Shown: positions 39,836 to 48,790 of the stretch, in pieces
How positions within the stretch are numbered: position 1 is the stretch's first letter
Layout of the letters: each line of letters starts with the position of its first letter
Translations under genes and position numbers: made by a program
Notes under the pieces: model-generated
What the model saw: the letters and a program-made list of their open reading frames with translations, nothing else
Told to the model about the DNA's origin: nothing
The model's database searches: none
DNA from: Amycolatopsis pretoriensis
Lineage (GTDB): Bacteria > Actinomycetota > Actinomycetes > Mycobacteriales > Pseudonocardiaceae
Assembly: GCF_900107925.1 (NCBI RefSeq)
Contig: NZ_FNUJ01000017.1
Span: forward strand, 1-64,000
Reading direction: 5' to 3'
DNA length: 64,000 nt

Positions 39836-41358
39836 TCAGCCCGCGAACGGGCTCGCGTCGATCGCACAGGTCTTGCCCGCCGCCGGGAACGCCCCGGAAA
39901 TCAGGTAGTCCCGCTTCACCTGCTCGGTGCAGGTGCTCGGCACGTACATCGACGAGTGGCCGTACCCCTCGGTGACGAACACCCGGGCCCGCGCCAGTTC
40001 CGCGGCGCCGTCACGGGCGCCCGCCAGCGGCGTCGACGGGTCGTAGCGGTTGTTCAGCACCAGGATTTCCGCCGACGTCGGACGGTTCCACGGGCCCGTG
40101 TAGCGGTCGGTGTCCTTCGCCCGCCAGAACGCGCAGCTCATCATGTCAGCACGGCGATCCGGCCGAAGTACGGCACGCGCCGGTCTTCGGATTCGGCGTA
40201 CCGGCTGTAGATCGCCGGGTCGGTCGGGACATCGCTGTCGCTGCACTGGATCGCGTTGAACGCCTCGGTGCGGTTGGCGGTGTAGGGCTCACCGGCCTTG
40301 AACGCCTGCGGGGCCTCGTAAAGCCGCTGCAGCAGGGACGCGATGTCCGGCCAGCCGCGGGAGTCGGACAGGTCCGCGGCGGCGTTGATGATCCCGGAGT
40401 AGGTCCAGGTTTCGCCGTCCACGGTGATCGGCGCCTGCTTCGCGCGGGCGGTGATCGCCGTCCACTTCGCCGTCGGGTCGCCCGAGGAGAACGCGCACTT
40501 CGGGCCGGCTTCGGTGCACAGGCGCAGGAACTGGTCGAACGTCTGCGAGATGCCGGTGGCGACGTCCTGGCGGGTGTCCAGCGGGACGGTCTTCCCGGCG
40601 CCGTCGTGGCCGGTGGCGTTGCCCGCGAAGTCCATCGTGCCGTCGAACACCATGGCGCGGATGCGGTTCGGGAACAGGTTGGCGTAGGTGGCGCCGAGCT
40701 GGGTCCCGTAGGAAATGCCGTGGTAGGTCAGCTTCGCGTCGCCGACCGCGCGACGCAGCAGTTCGAGGTCCCGCGCGGTGTTGGCCGTCGAGACGTGCTC
40801 GAGGATCGGGCCGGCCTTCGCTTGGCAGCGGTCGGCCAGTTCCTTGGACTTGGCGTAGAAGGCGGCGTTGCCGCTCGGGTCGCCGGGCATTTCCGGGAAG
40901 GAGCCGAAGAACGACTCCTGCTCGGCGAGGGTGTCGAAGCACCGGACGGCGGTGCTGTTGCCGATCCCGCGCGGGTCCCACGAGACGACGTCGAACCGCG
41001 CGCGCAGCTGGTCGGAGAACAGCCACGGCCACTTCCCGCGTTCGCGCAGGCGTTGCAGGCCGGACGCGCCGGGGCCGCCGAAGTTGACGAACAGCGTGCC
41101 GATCTTGTGCGTGGGATCGGTGGCGGGCAGCTTGATGAGCGCGAGGTCGATCTTCGCGCCGGCGGGCCGGTCGTAGTCCAGCGGCACGGAAGCGGTGGCG
41201 CACTGGAAGCCGTCTGAACAGCCGGTCCAGCTCAGCTTCGGTGCGGGAATGCTGTCGACGGAAGCGGAAGCCACCGCCGGCCCGGCCACGACGGCCATTG
41301 AGACACCGAGCGCGACGACGACGCCGCGGACGATGCCTCCCCCAGGAAATCGACGCAC
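39836..41358 (-). pseudogene. Frameshifted secreted alpha/beta-hydrolase peptidase (tripeptidyl-aminopeptidase type)
   Basis: Together the two frames give a ~507-residue exported hydrolase of the TAP family. The first frame (41358 to the stop at 40143-40141) has a Sec signal (VVALGVSMAVVAGPAVASAS), LFVNFGGPGASG and the nucleophile GISYGTQLG. The second (40144 to 39836) has the catalytic Asp (VLNNRYDPSTPL), the His (VTEGYGHSSMY) and the C-terminal TAP domain. One base is missing at about 40143. The stop overlaps an ATG (ATGA), so a stop-restart split protein is conceivable, but loss of function or a sequencing error is simpler. GTG 41358 has AAAGGG upstream. Confidence 0.8.
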
Positions 41359-41609
41359 GAAGAACCCTTTCGTCGGAGGAAACGATCACCTCCTCAGACG
41401 GGTGAGGGGGTGATCGGGTTGGCAGCCGCGCGGGAAAAGATCGCGGCCGCTTGGGGGTTGTTCGCGCGAAGCCCGGAAAGGGTTCCCGAGTGGGACTGTC
41501 GGCGGCGCGCCGGCTCGGCGGCGGCGCGGCTCGGCGCCGCCGGCCACCATCCCGGCCGGCCACCCGCGCAGGAGGCACTGGCGCACACTTGCGCCACTTA
41601 GCTACAGTA

Positions 41610-41621
41610 CTAGGCAACTAG
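41610..41621. promoter_or_regulatory. Candidate GntR (YtrA-type) operator
   Basis: CTAG-GCAA-CTAG, 4-4-4, in an AT-richer promoter patch 17 bases before the gntR start. The rest of the 279-base gap (41359-41637) shows nothing else convincing. Confidence 0.4.
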
Positions 41622-41637
41622 ATAAATGGAGTTGCCG

Positions 41638-42030
41638 ATGATCGAATTCCACCTCGACGCCCGGTCGGGTCTCTCGCCGTACCAGCAGCTCGTCCAGCAG
41701 GTGCGGCACGCCCTCCGCCTGGGCCTGCTCTCCGAAGGGGACCAGCTCCCGAAGGTCAAGGACGTGGTCGCCTCGCTCGCGATCAACCCCAACACCGTGC
41801 TCAAGGCCTACCGCGAACTGGAGCACGACGGCCTCGTCTCGGCCCGTCCCGGCGTCGGCACCTTCGTCACCGCCACCCTCAACGGCGCCTCCTTCGCCGT
41901 GCTCGGGTCGCTGCGGCAGGACCTGCGCCGATGGCTCGGCAAAGCCCGCAAGGCCGGTCTCGACGAAGAGAGCATCGAGGCCCTGCTGATGTCCACGTTT
42001 CGCGACTCCGCCAGAGAGGACATAGCGTGA
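41638..42030 (+). CDS. GntR-family regulator, YtrA subfamily
   Basis: A 130-residue protein with a GntR winged helix at residues 10-75 (SPYQQLVQQVRHALRLGLL, INPNTVLKAYRELEHDGLV, GVGTFV) and a short C-terminal helical pair, the YtrA layout. These usually repress their own operon with an ABC transporter. ATG 41638 has GGAG six bases upstream; an ATG four codons earlier is weaker. The stop overlaps the ABC ATPase start (GTGA). Confidence 0.92.
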   Translation: MIEFHLDARSGLSPYQQLVQQVRHALRLGLLSEGDQLPKVKDVVASLAINPNTVLKAYRELEHDGLVSARPGVGTFVTATLNGASFAVLGSLRQDLRRWLGKARKAGLDEESIEALLMSTFRDSAREDIA

Positions 42031-42908
42031 CCGTCCTGACCGCCCGGGGACTGGGCAAGAAGTACAAGCGCAAGTGGGCGCTGACCGGCTGCACGCTCGA
42101 GATCGAAGCCGGCCACGTGACCGGGCTCGTCGGCCCCAACGGGGCCGGGAAGTCCACCCTGCTGAACATCGCGTCCGGCATGCTGGAGCCGACCACCGGC
42201 ACCGTCGAGGTCTGCGGTGGCACGCCCGGCAGCGGGCCGGACCAGCTGGCGAAAGTCGGGTACGTCGCCCAGAGCACGCCCGTCTACACCGGGCTCACCA
42301 TCGAAGAGCACCTGCGGCTCGGCGCGCACCTCAACCCCCGCTGGGACGCCACCCTCGCCGCGAAGCGGATCGAACGGCTGGGGCTCGACCCGAAGCAGCA
42401 CGCCGGGAAGCTCTCCGGTGGCCAGCGCGCGCAGCTCGCGCTCACCCTCGGCATCGCCAAGCGCCCCGAACTGCTGCTGCTCGACGAGCCCGTCGCCGCG
42501 CTGGACCCGTTGGCGCGCCGGGAATTCCTGCAGGACCTCATGGAAGCCGTCGCCGAGCACGGGCTGTCCGTCGTCATGTCCTCGCACCTCGTGAACGACC
42601 TGGAACGCGTCTGCGACCACCTCGTCGTGCTGGTGGACTCTCAGGTCCGGGTGATCGGCGAGGTCGAACAGCTGCTCGCCACGCACCACCGGCTGTCGGG
42701 GCCACGCCGCGACGTCGGGACGCTGCCGGCGGACCAGCTCGTCGTCTCCGAGACCCACACCGACCGCCAGACCACCGTGCTCGTGCGCACCGAAGCGCCG
42801 ATCCTCGATCCCGCGTGGACGGTCGCTCAGATCGGCTTGGAGGACCTCGTCCTCGAGTACATGAGCAACCCCGCCGCCGCCCGCCCCGCCCTGGAGGTCT
42901 TGAAATGA
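42027..42908 (+). CDS. ABC transporter ATP-binding protein
   Basis: A 293-residue ATPase with Walker A GPNGAGKSTLLN (about 36-47), signature LSGGQRAQLALTL, Walker B LLLLDEPVAALDP and an H-loop in VMSSHLVND. The ~70 residues after the nucleotide domain are like those of bacitracin/antibiotic-type exporters. GTG 42027. It works with the permease encoded next. In YtrA-type operons the export substrate is often a cell-wall-active compound or peptide, but nothing here fixes it. Confidence 0.93.
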   Translation: MTVLTARGLGKKYKRKWALTGCTLEIEAGHVTGLVGPNGAGKSTLLNIASGMLEPTTGTVEVCGGTPGSGPDQLAKVGYVAQSTPVYTGLTIEEHLRLGAHLNPRWDATLAAKRIERLGLDPKQHAGKLSGGQRAQLALTLGIAKRPELLLLDEPVAALDPLARREFLQDLMEAVAEHGLSVVMSSHLVNDLERVCDHLVVLVDSQVRVIGEVEQLLATHHRLSGPRRDVGTLPADQLVVSETHTDRQTTVLVRTEAPILDPAWTVAQIGLEDLVLEYMSNPAAARPALEVLK

Positions 42909-43888
42909 CCTGGCTGACCTGGCGCCAGTTCCGCACTCCCGCGTTGTCCGTGTTCGCCGCCCTGATCGTGATCTGCGTCGTCCTCGCGATCACCGGGCCG
43001 GAGCTGGTCGGGCGCACCAGTTTCTCCGACCAGGACACGATGTTCGGCGGGACGATCCTGGCGCTCTACGTGCTGCCCGCGGTGATCGGCGTCTTCTGGG
43101 GCGTCCCGATGATCACGCGCGAGCTGGAGACCGGGACGCACAGCCTGGTCTGGAACCAGACCGTCACGCGCAAGCGGTGGCTCACCACCAAGCTCGGGTT
43201 CGGGCTCCTCGTCGCGATGGCCGCGGGCGGGCTGCTGAGCGTCGCGGTGTCGTGGTGGGCGAGCCCGATCGACGCGCTCGCGGCGCAGCAGACCGATCGC
43301 GGGATGCTTTCGCGCATCATGCCGGTGGTGTTCGGCGCGCGCGGCATCGTCCCGATCGGCTACGCGGCGTTCGCGCTCGCGCTCGGCGTCGCGGTCGGGA
43401 TGCTGCTGAAGCGGACCGTGGCCGCCATGGCCGTCACGCTCGTCGCGCTCCTCGCCGTGCTGCTCGTGGTGACGACTTTCGTACGGCCGTACCTGCTGCC
43501 GCCGCAGACCATGACGGTCCCGATCGTCAGCAAGGACATCACGAACATCACCGGCGACGAAACCGGCACCGTGCAGGAGATCGGCGTGCGGAACCCGGCC
43601 GGCGCGTGGGTGCTGGCGAACGAAACCATCGACCCGGCCGGGAACGTGGCCTCCCCGCTGCCGGACTTCGTGCAGAACTGCCTGCCGCGGCCGGGCCAGG
43701 GACCGCCGGAACGCGGCAGCCTCGAGCAGTGCATGGCACAGCTGGGCGCCCACGGCTACCAGCAGCGCCTGACCTACCAGCCCGGCTCCCGGTTCTGGCC
43801 GCTGCAGTGGCTCGAGCTCGCGCTCTACCTCGCACTGACCGCCCTGCTCACCTGGTTCTCCTTCCGCCGCGTCCGTCACCTTTCCTGA
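42905..43888 (+). CDS. ABC transporter permease
   Basis: A 327-residue membrane protein with six hydrophobic segments (LSVFAALIVICVVLAITG near the start and ALYLALTALLTWFSF at the end). A large extracytoplasmic loop of about 130 residues lies between helices 5 and 6 and contains two cysteines. This is the ABC-2-like permease form found next to YtrA regulators. ATG 42905 overlaps the ATPase stop. The esterase gene follows 19 bases later and may be in the same transcript. Confidence 0.88.
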   Translation: MTWLTWRQFRTPALSVFAALIVICVVLAITGPELVGRTSFSDQDTMFGGTILALYVLPAVIGVFWGVPMITRELETGTHSLVWNQTVTRKRWLTTKLGFGLLVAMAAGGLLSVAVSWWASPIDALAAQQTDRGMLSRIMPVVFGARGIVPIGYAAFALALGVAVGMLLKRTVAAMAVTLVALLAVLLVVTTFVRPYLLPPQTMTVPIVSKDITNITGDETGTVQEIGVRNPAGAWVLANETIDPAGNVASPLPDFVQNCLPRPGQGPPERGSLEQCMAQLGAHGYQQRLTYQPGSRFWPLQWLELALYLALTALLTWFSFRRVRHLS

Positions 43889-43907
43889 GCCGATTCCTGG
43901 GGGAATC

Positions 43908-45020
43908 ATGCGCACTCTCGCGGTAGCCACCGCATTGACACTCACCCTGTCCGCGTCGCCGGCCGCTTCGGCGGCCACGACACCCCACCTGTCCCGCCCG
44001 ACCGGCCACGAGCCCGTCGGTGTCAGCACACTGTCCCTTGTGGACAGATCGCGCCCCGATCCCTGGGTGGCGACCGTGCCCTACCGGGAGCTGATGGTCT
44101 CCGTCTTCTACCCGGCGACCTCGGCGCACGGGCCCACGAAGCAGTACATGACACCGCTGGAGTCCGAGCGCAACCTCGAACGGGAGAACATCCCGGGGCT
44201 GCCCCTGGACGTCCTGAGCACCGTCCGGACGAACGCCGTCGTCGACGCGAAACCGGCCGGGCGGTGGCACGGCCTGCCGCTGGTCGTGCTGTCGCCGGGC
44301 TGGACGCAGCCGCGCGCCACGCTCACCGCGCTGGCCGAGGAGCTCGCCAGCCGCGGGTACGCCGTCGCGGCGATCGACCACACCTACGAAAACCGCGCGA
44401 CGACCTTCCCCGACGGGCACGTCACCGGCTGCGCCGCCTGCGAAGTCGACGACCAGCCCGGGTTCTGGGAGAAGTTCGCGCAGGTCCGCACCAAGGACAC
44501 GTCGTTCGTGCTCGACGAACTCCTGCGCTCGAAGAAGTGGGGCACCCTGATCGACCCGGCGCGGATCGGCATGACCGGCCACTCGGCGGGCGGCGCGATC
44601 ACGACGCAGGCGATGCTGGCCGACCCGCGCATCCGGGCCGGCGCCGACATGGACGGCAGCATCCACGTCCCGCTGCCGGCTTCCGGGCTGTCGCGGCCGT
44701 TCCTGTTCCTGGGCAGCATGGACAACTACGTGCCGGGTCAGCAAGGTCCGTACGACGACTGGGAAGCGGACTGGACGCACCTCACCGGGTGGAAGCGCTG
44801 GCTCATGGTGTCCGGCACGGTGCACAGCTCGTTCACCGATCTCGGCGTGCTGGCCGACCAGCTGGGTGTCGACATCGGCGCGTCGCTCGACGGGAGCCGG
44901 GCGCTGACGATCACGCGGAACTACGTAAGCGCTTTCTTCGACCGGAACCTGCGGTGCCGGCCCCAGCCGCTGCTGGCCGCGCCGTCGCCCGCCTACCCGG
45001 AAGTGACGTTCATCGGATGA
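43908..45020 (+). CDS. Secreted alpha/beta-hydrolase, PAF-acetylhydrolase-like (copy 1)
   Basis: A 370-residue exported esterase with signal peptide LAVATALTLTLSASPAASA, oxyanion segment LVVLSPGW, nucleophile GHSAGG, Asp in AGADMDGS and His in GTVHSSFTD. This matches the platelet-activating-factor acetylhydrolase/lipase family. ATG 43908 follows GGGGG. It ends with an ATGA overlap into a paralogue with the same layout, so a tandem duplication is clear. A pair of cysteines (GCAACEVDD) is shared with copy 2 and probably forms a disulfide. Confidence 0.9.
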   Translation: MRTLAVATALTLTLSASPAASAATTPHLSRPTGHEPVGVSTLSLVDRSRPDPWVATVPYRELMVSVFYPATSAHGPTKQYMTPLESERNLERENIPGLPLDVLSTVRTNAVVDAKPAGRWHGLPLVVLSPGWTQPRATLTALAEELASRGYAVAAIDHTYENRATTFPDGHVTGCAACEVDDQPGFWEKFAQVRTKDTSFVLDELLRSKKWGTLIDPARIGMTGHSAGGAITTQAMLADPRIRAGADMDGSIHVPLPASGLSRPFLFLGSMDNYVPGQQGPYDDWEADWTHLTGWKRWLMVSGTVHSSFTDLGVLADQLGVDIGASLDGSRALTITRNYVSAFFDRNLRCRPQPLLAAPSPAYPEVTFIG

Positions 45021-46129
45021 AAACGACGATCCTCACCGCGGTCACCGCGCTAGCCTTGGCTTCACCCGTGGCTCCGGCTCAGCCGCACTCTCCGGAGGTC
45101 GATCCCGCCATGACGCTCTCCCTGCCCGCGCCGACCGGGAACCGGCCGGTGGGCAGCACGCCGGTGTACCTGAAGGACACTTCGCGGCCGGACCCGTGGG
45201 TGCCGTCGGTGCCCTACCGGGAGCTGATGGTCACGCTCTTCTATCCGGCGGCGTCCGCGCACGGGCCGAAGGCGCAGTACCTGACGTCGGCCGAATCCGC
45301 GGCACTGCTGCAGGACAGCGGCCTGGACGTGCCGCCGGACCTGCTGACCGGCGTGGTGACCAGCTCGGTGGCCGGTGCCCGGCCGGCCGGGCACCACCTG
45401 CCCCTGGTGGTGCTCTCGCCCGGCTACACCAAGCCCCGCGCCACGCTCACCGCGCTGGCCGAGGACCTGGCGAGCCACGGGTACGTCGTCGCGCTCGCCG
45501 GCCACACCTACGAGAACACCGGCACGAGCTTCCCCGACGGGCACTTCGCCGGGTGCGCGTCCTGCGAGGTGCCGCACGACGACGCGTTCTGGACGAAGCT
45601 GGAACTGGGCCGGGCCGCGGACGTGTCGTTCGTGCTGGATTCCCTGACCCGCTCGAAGAAGTGGGGCCCGCTCGTCGACGCGTCCCGGATCGGCATGGCC
45701 GGGCATTCCGTGGGCGGCGCGAGCGCCATCCCCGCGATGGTCGCCGACACGCGGATCCGGGCCGGGATCGACATCGACGGGTCGACGCACGTCCCGCTCA
45801 CCGCACCGGGGCTCTCGCGGCCGTTCATGTTCGTCAACCACGAGCAGACGCCGAAGTGCGGTCCGGGGAACGTGGACTGGGAACGGGACTGGGCGCAGCT
45901 GACCGGCTGGAAGCGCTGGGTCGAGGTGGCGGGCACGCAGCACGCGTCCTTCACCGACGTCGGCCTGATCGGGGAACAGCTCGGCGTCGACCTGGGCACG
46001 ACGAGCGCCGCGGGGGCGCAGGAGATCACGCGGACGTACGTGAACGCGTTCTTCGACCGGCACTTGCGGGGTGAGGCACGGCCGGAGCTCGACGCGCCGG
46101 CTTATCCGGAAGTCTCGTTCTGCCGTTGA
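45017..46129 (+). CDS. Secreted alpha/beta-hydrolase, PAF-acetylhydrolase-like (copy 2)
   Basis: A 370-residue paralogue of the gene before it, with the same order of motifs: LVVLSPGYTKPRATLTALAE, GHSVGG, GIDIDGS, GTQHASFTD. The N-terminal signal is shorter and less regular (TAVTALALASPVAPAQ). The two proteins differ most between residues 75 and 115, the entrance region of such esterases, which suggests different substrates. ATG 45017 overlaps the previous stop. Confidence 0.9.
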   Translation: MKTTILTAVTALALASPVAPAQPHSPEVDPAMTLSLPAPTGNRPVGSTPVYLKDTSRPDPWVPSVPYRELMVTLFYPAASAHGPKAQYLTSAESAALLQDSGLDVPPDLLTGVVTSSVAGARPAGHHLPLVVLSPGYTKPRATLTALAEDLASHGYVVALAGHTYENTGTSFPDGHFAGCASCEVPHDDAFWTKLELGRAADVSFVLDSLTRSKKWGPLVDASRIGMAGHSVGGASAIPAMVADTRIRAGIDIDGSTHVPLTAPGLSRPFMFVNHEQTPKCGPGNVDWERDWAQLTGWKRWVEVAGTQHASFTDVGLIGEQLGVDLGTTSAAGAQEITRTYVNAFFDRHLRGEARPELDAPAYPEVSFCR

Positions 46130-46134
46130 GAACG

Positions 46135-46170
46135 GCGGAAGCGGCACCCGTGGGGGTGTGCCGCTTCCGC
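46135..46170. terminator. Terminator hairpin after the esterases
   Basis: Arms GCGGAAGCGGCAC (46135-46147) and its exact complement (46158-46170) with a 10-base loop, between the esterase stop and the convergent tetR stop. Confidence 0.8.
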
Positions 46171-46194
46171 TGTTCCGTCCGGGCCGCGCCTCCG

Positions 46195-46749
46195 TCACGA
46201 CCGGACCAGCCGGCGCAGCACCGCCGTGGGCGCCGGTGCCGGGCTCAGCGGCCGGTGCAGCAGCAAGCCGTCGACGGTGGCGGCGAGCACGGCCGCGGTC
46301 GCGTCGGCGTCCGGGACACCGAGGGCGCGCAGCCGGCCGCCCAGCAGCGTCCGCAGACCGTCGAGGATTTCCGCGATCCCCCGGCGCAGTGCGTCGTCGC
46401 GCGTCGCGGCGAGGTAGGCCTCGACGAAGAGCAGCGACGCGGGATCGGCGCCGGTGTACCGCTCGACCGAGCCGGCCAGCGCGTCGACGACCTCTTCGGC
46501 GGTGCGCGCCTGCTCCAGCACCGGTTCGACTTCGCCGGCCATCGCGCGCATCACGGCCAGCACGGCCTCGGCGAGCAGCGCCTGGACCGAGGCGAAGTGG
46601 TAGTGCACGACGCTGGGCGTGACGCCCGCGCGGTCGGCGATGACCCGGGTGCTGACCGCGGGCCAGCCGCGTTCGGGGACGAGCTCGGCCGCGGCGGCCA
46701 GCAGCCGCTGCCGGACCGCTTCGCCGCGCGCGGCGGCCGGTGAAGTCAT
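46195..46749 (-). CDS. TetR-family regulator
   Basis: A 184-residue regulator with the helix-turn-helix STRVIADRAGVTPSVVHYHF at residues 33-52 and a C-terminal ligand domain. ATG 46749 follows GGAGG-like bases. Its only near upstream element is the 15-5-15 perfect palindrome at 46760-46794, which probably mediates autorepression. Target genes other than itself are not evident; the esterase operon is convergent and has its own terminator. Confidence 0.9.
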   Translation of the reverse strand: MTSPAAARGEAVRQRLLAAAAELVPERGWPAVSTRVIADRAGVTPSVVHYHFASVQALLAEAVLAVMRAMAGEVEPVLEQARTAEEVVDALAGSVERYTGADPASLLFVEAYLAATRDDALRRGIAEILDGLRTLLGGRLRALGVPDADATAAVLAATVDGLLLHRPLSPAPAPTAVLRRLVRS

Positions 46750-46759
46750 GGAGACCTCC

Positions 46760-46794
46760 GATCAGGGCAGTCGTCCTGTACGACTGCCCTGATC
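46760..46794. promoter_or_regulatory. Long perfect palindrome upstream of tetR
   Basis: Arms GATCAGGGCAGTCGT (46760-46774) and exact complement (46780-46794) around CCTGT. It lies 11 bases from the tetR ATG and 54 bases after ferritin. It can act as TetR operator or as ferritin terminator; its symmetry and position favour an operator. Confidence 0.6.
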
Positions 46795-46847
46795 GTACTC
46801 CTGACCGTGGGAGACGAGTTCGGGCACTTCACCGGCCGGGCGAACCG

Positions 46848-47390
46848 TCAGAGCTTGCCGCCCGCGACCGGCGGCATGTCCGGCGCGTCCCCGGCGTCCG
46901 TCGCCGCCTCGCGGTAGAGGTGGTTTTCGACCTCGAAGAGGTTGTCCGCGGCGCGCTCGACGACCGTGAGCAGCGTGGACATCTGGGCCACCTCTTCGAC
47001 CTGCTCCTTGAGGAACCAGGCCACGAACTGCTCGCCGAGGTAGTCCTCCTCCAGCCGCGCGGCCTTCGCCATGGCCTCGATGTCGGCGGTCACCGCGCGT
47101 TCCTGGTCGAGGGCGAGCTCGATGGCCTCGTGGGCGCTGGAGAAGTCGTTCCGGACGTCGCCGCTGCCCGGGACGGCCACCGGCTGGTCCCGGTCGAGCA
47201 GGTACTGGACCATGGCGAGCGCGTGGTTGCGCTCCTCGATCGACTGCCGGTAGAAGCGTTTCGCCAGCCTCGGCAGGTCGCGGGCGTCGAACCAGACGGC
47301 GAGGGCGATGTACTGCTGCGCGGCGGTGAACTCGTGCCGGATCTGCGCCTGCAGGAGCTCGGAGAACTTCGAACGCTGGGTATCGGCCAT
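46848..47390 (-). CDS. Ferritin
   Basis: A 180-residue iron-storage protein with the ferritin four-helix pattern and ferroxidase residues: Glu in QIRHEFTAAQQYIALA, E-x2-H in IEERNHALAM, Glu in ALDQERAV and Gln/Glu in LKEQVEEVAQ. It oxidises Fe(II) and stores it in a 24-mer shell. It is the usual length for actinobacterial ferritin. ATG 47390. No iron box was recognised in the 20-base gap upstream, which belongs to the preceding gene on the same strand. Confidence 0.95.
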   Translation of the reverse strand: MADTQRSKFSELLQAQIRHEFTAAQQYIALAVWFDARDLPRLAKRFYRQSIEERNHALAMVQYLLDRDQPVAVPGSGDVRNDFSSAHEAIELALDQERAVTADIEAMAKAARLEEDYLGEQFVAWFLKEQVEEVAQMSTLLTVVERAADNLFEVENHLYREAATDAGDAPDMPPVAGGKL

Positions 47391-47413
47391 GCCCCACAAG
47401 GTACGCGCGCGGG

Positions 47414-47929
47414 CTACGGACGGCGGGCGCCCCGGACGCTGTCCTTGACGGCGTCGAGCAGCTCGTTGCGGGCCGCGTTCAGGGCCCGGTACTCGGGCTT
47501 GCCGGGGTTGATCAGCTCGTGCCACAGGGAAACGACGGCGGCGCTGCGGTCTTCCAGCTCGTGCGCCCGGGCGATCACCGCCGGCGTCCCGATCACCTCC
47601 AGCATCGCGACCTGCTCCCGCAGGCCCGCGAGCGCCTCGGCGCCGGCCTGGTAGCGCGACCGGCGGTCACCCTCGTCGGTGAGCACCTGGTACCGGAACG
47701 CCGTGATCCGCCCGAAGTACCGCGTGATCTCCAGGTAGGACTCGCGGAGGTCGCGGTCCCACTGGCGCCGGTCCTCGTGGTTCAGCCGCCGGCGATCGCT
47801 CAGCCAGGTCGCGAGGAACGCGATCACCGCGCCCGCGAGCAGGAAGCCCCCGGCGACCGCGGGAACACCCCACCACGGCGCGGAACCCGGTGCGGCGGGG
47901 GCGAGGGCGGCGGGCACCGGCGGCAGCAT
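47414..47929 (-). CDS. Small single-pass membrane protein with a cytoplasmic helical domain
   Basis: A 171-residue protein. After a Pro/Ala-rich start, one membrane helix (VPAVAGGFLLAGAVIAFLATWL, about 27-48) is followed by a charged, coiled-coil-like domain (RRRLNHEDRRQWDRDLRESY, and two further helices). It is not a recognised family to me beyond a general actinobacterial type. ATG 47929 gives a normal coding start. It lies 23 bases before ferritin on the same strand and may be co-transcribed. Confidence 0.7.
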   Translation of the reverse strand: MLPPVPAALAPAAPGSAPWWGVPAVAGGFLLAGAVIAFLATWLSDRRRLNHEDRRQWDRDLRESYLEITRYFGRITAFRYQVLTDEGDRRSRYQAGAEALAGLREQVAMLEVIGTPAVIARAHELEDRSAAVVSLWHELINPGKPEYRALNAARNELLDAVKDSVRGARRP

Positions 47930-47998
47930 GCGGGCACGATACCGGGGAAAGGCGGCAAATCCGCCGGAAGAATTCCGCCGGAAGCTACGATCACCCGC

Positions 47999-48760
47999 GT
48001 GCCGAGCCACCTTCCCGATCTCTCCGGGACCGTCACCTGCGTCACCGGCGCGTCCGGCACCCTCGGCCGCGGAATCGCCCTGAGGTTCGCCGAAGCCGGC
48101 AGCTCGGTCGCCGTGCACCACCGACGTCCCGGCGCGGCTGACGATCTCGTCGCCGCCGTCGAAGCCGCGGGCGGCCGGGCCCGCGCCTTCGCCGCCGATC
48201 TCACCGACGACGACGCCTGCCACGCGCTCCTGGCCGCCGTCGCGGACTGGGGTGGCCGGCTCGACGCGCTCGTCAACAACGCCGGTGTCCAGCCGGTCGA
48301 ACCACTCGCGGACCTGACCGTCGAAGACTGGCGTTCCCTGTTCGACGCGACGTTGACCAGCGCCTTCTCCTGCACCCAGGCCGCCGCGCGGCTGCTGGGC
48401 GACGGCGGCAGCGTCACGCACGTCGCGTCGATCGAAGCCCGGCAGCCCGCGCCCGGGCACGTCCACTACAGCGCGGCCAAGGCGGCGCTCGTCATGCACG
48501 CCCGCGGCGCCGCGCTGGAGTACGGGCCGCGCGGGATCCGCGTCAACACCGTGTCCCCCGGGCTGATCGCGCGCGCCGGGCTCGAGCGGGACTGGCCCGA
48601 GGGCGTCGAACGCTGGCACCGCGCCGCGCCGCTGGGCCGGCTCGGCACCCCCGAAGACGTCGGCAACGCGTGCGTCTTCCTGGCCTCCCCGCTGGCTTCC
48701 TGGATCACCGGGCACGACCTCGTCGTCGACGGCGGGGTCACGGCCCGGCCGACCTGGTAG
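47999..48760 (+). CDS. Short-chain dehydrogenase/reductase
   Basis: A 253-residue classical SDR. The cofactor motif is TGASGTLGRGIAL (about 16-28), followed by NNAG near 90, catalytic Ser in HVASIEARQ, Y-x3-K in HYSAAKAALV, and the C-terminal ITGHDLVVDGG. The lack of a basic residue right after the first glycine loop (VAVHHRRPG has basic residues later) favours NADP(H), but not firmly. GTG 47999 was chosen. The substrate is unknown. A KstR-like box starts two bases after its stop. Confidence 0.92.
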   Translation: MPSHLPDLSGTVTCVTGASGTLGRGIALRFAEAGSSVAVHHRRPGAADDLVAAVEAAGGRARAFAADLTDDDACHALLAAVADWGGRLDALVNNAGVQPVEPLADLTVEDWRSLFDATLTSAFSCTQAAARLLGDGGSVTHVASIEARQPAPGHVHYSAAKAALVMHARGAALEYGPRGIRVNTVSPGLIARAGLERDWPEGVERWHRAAPLGRLGTPEDVGNACVFLASPLASWITGHDLVVDGGVTARPTW

Positions 48761-48762
48761 CC

Positions 48763-48776
48763 TGGAACACGTTCTA
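48763..48776. promoter_or_regulatory. KstR-like operator upstream of the thioesterase
   Basis: TGGAACACGTTCTA fits the KstR consensus TNNAACNNGTTNNA exactly. It lies 14 bases before the thioesterase ATG and overlaps a likely -10 (TAGCCT at 48758-48763). KstR represses cholesterol-ring catabolism genes in mycobacteria and rhodococci. Confidence 0.6.
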
Positions 48777-48790
48777 GTTCTGGGGGCGCG

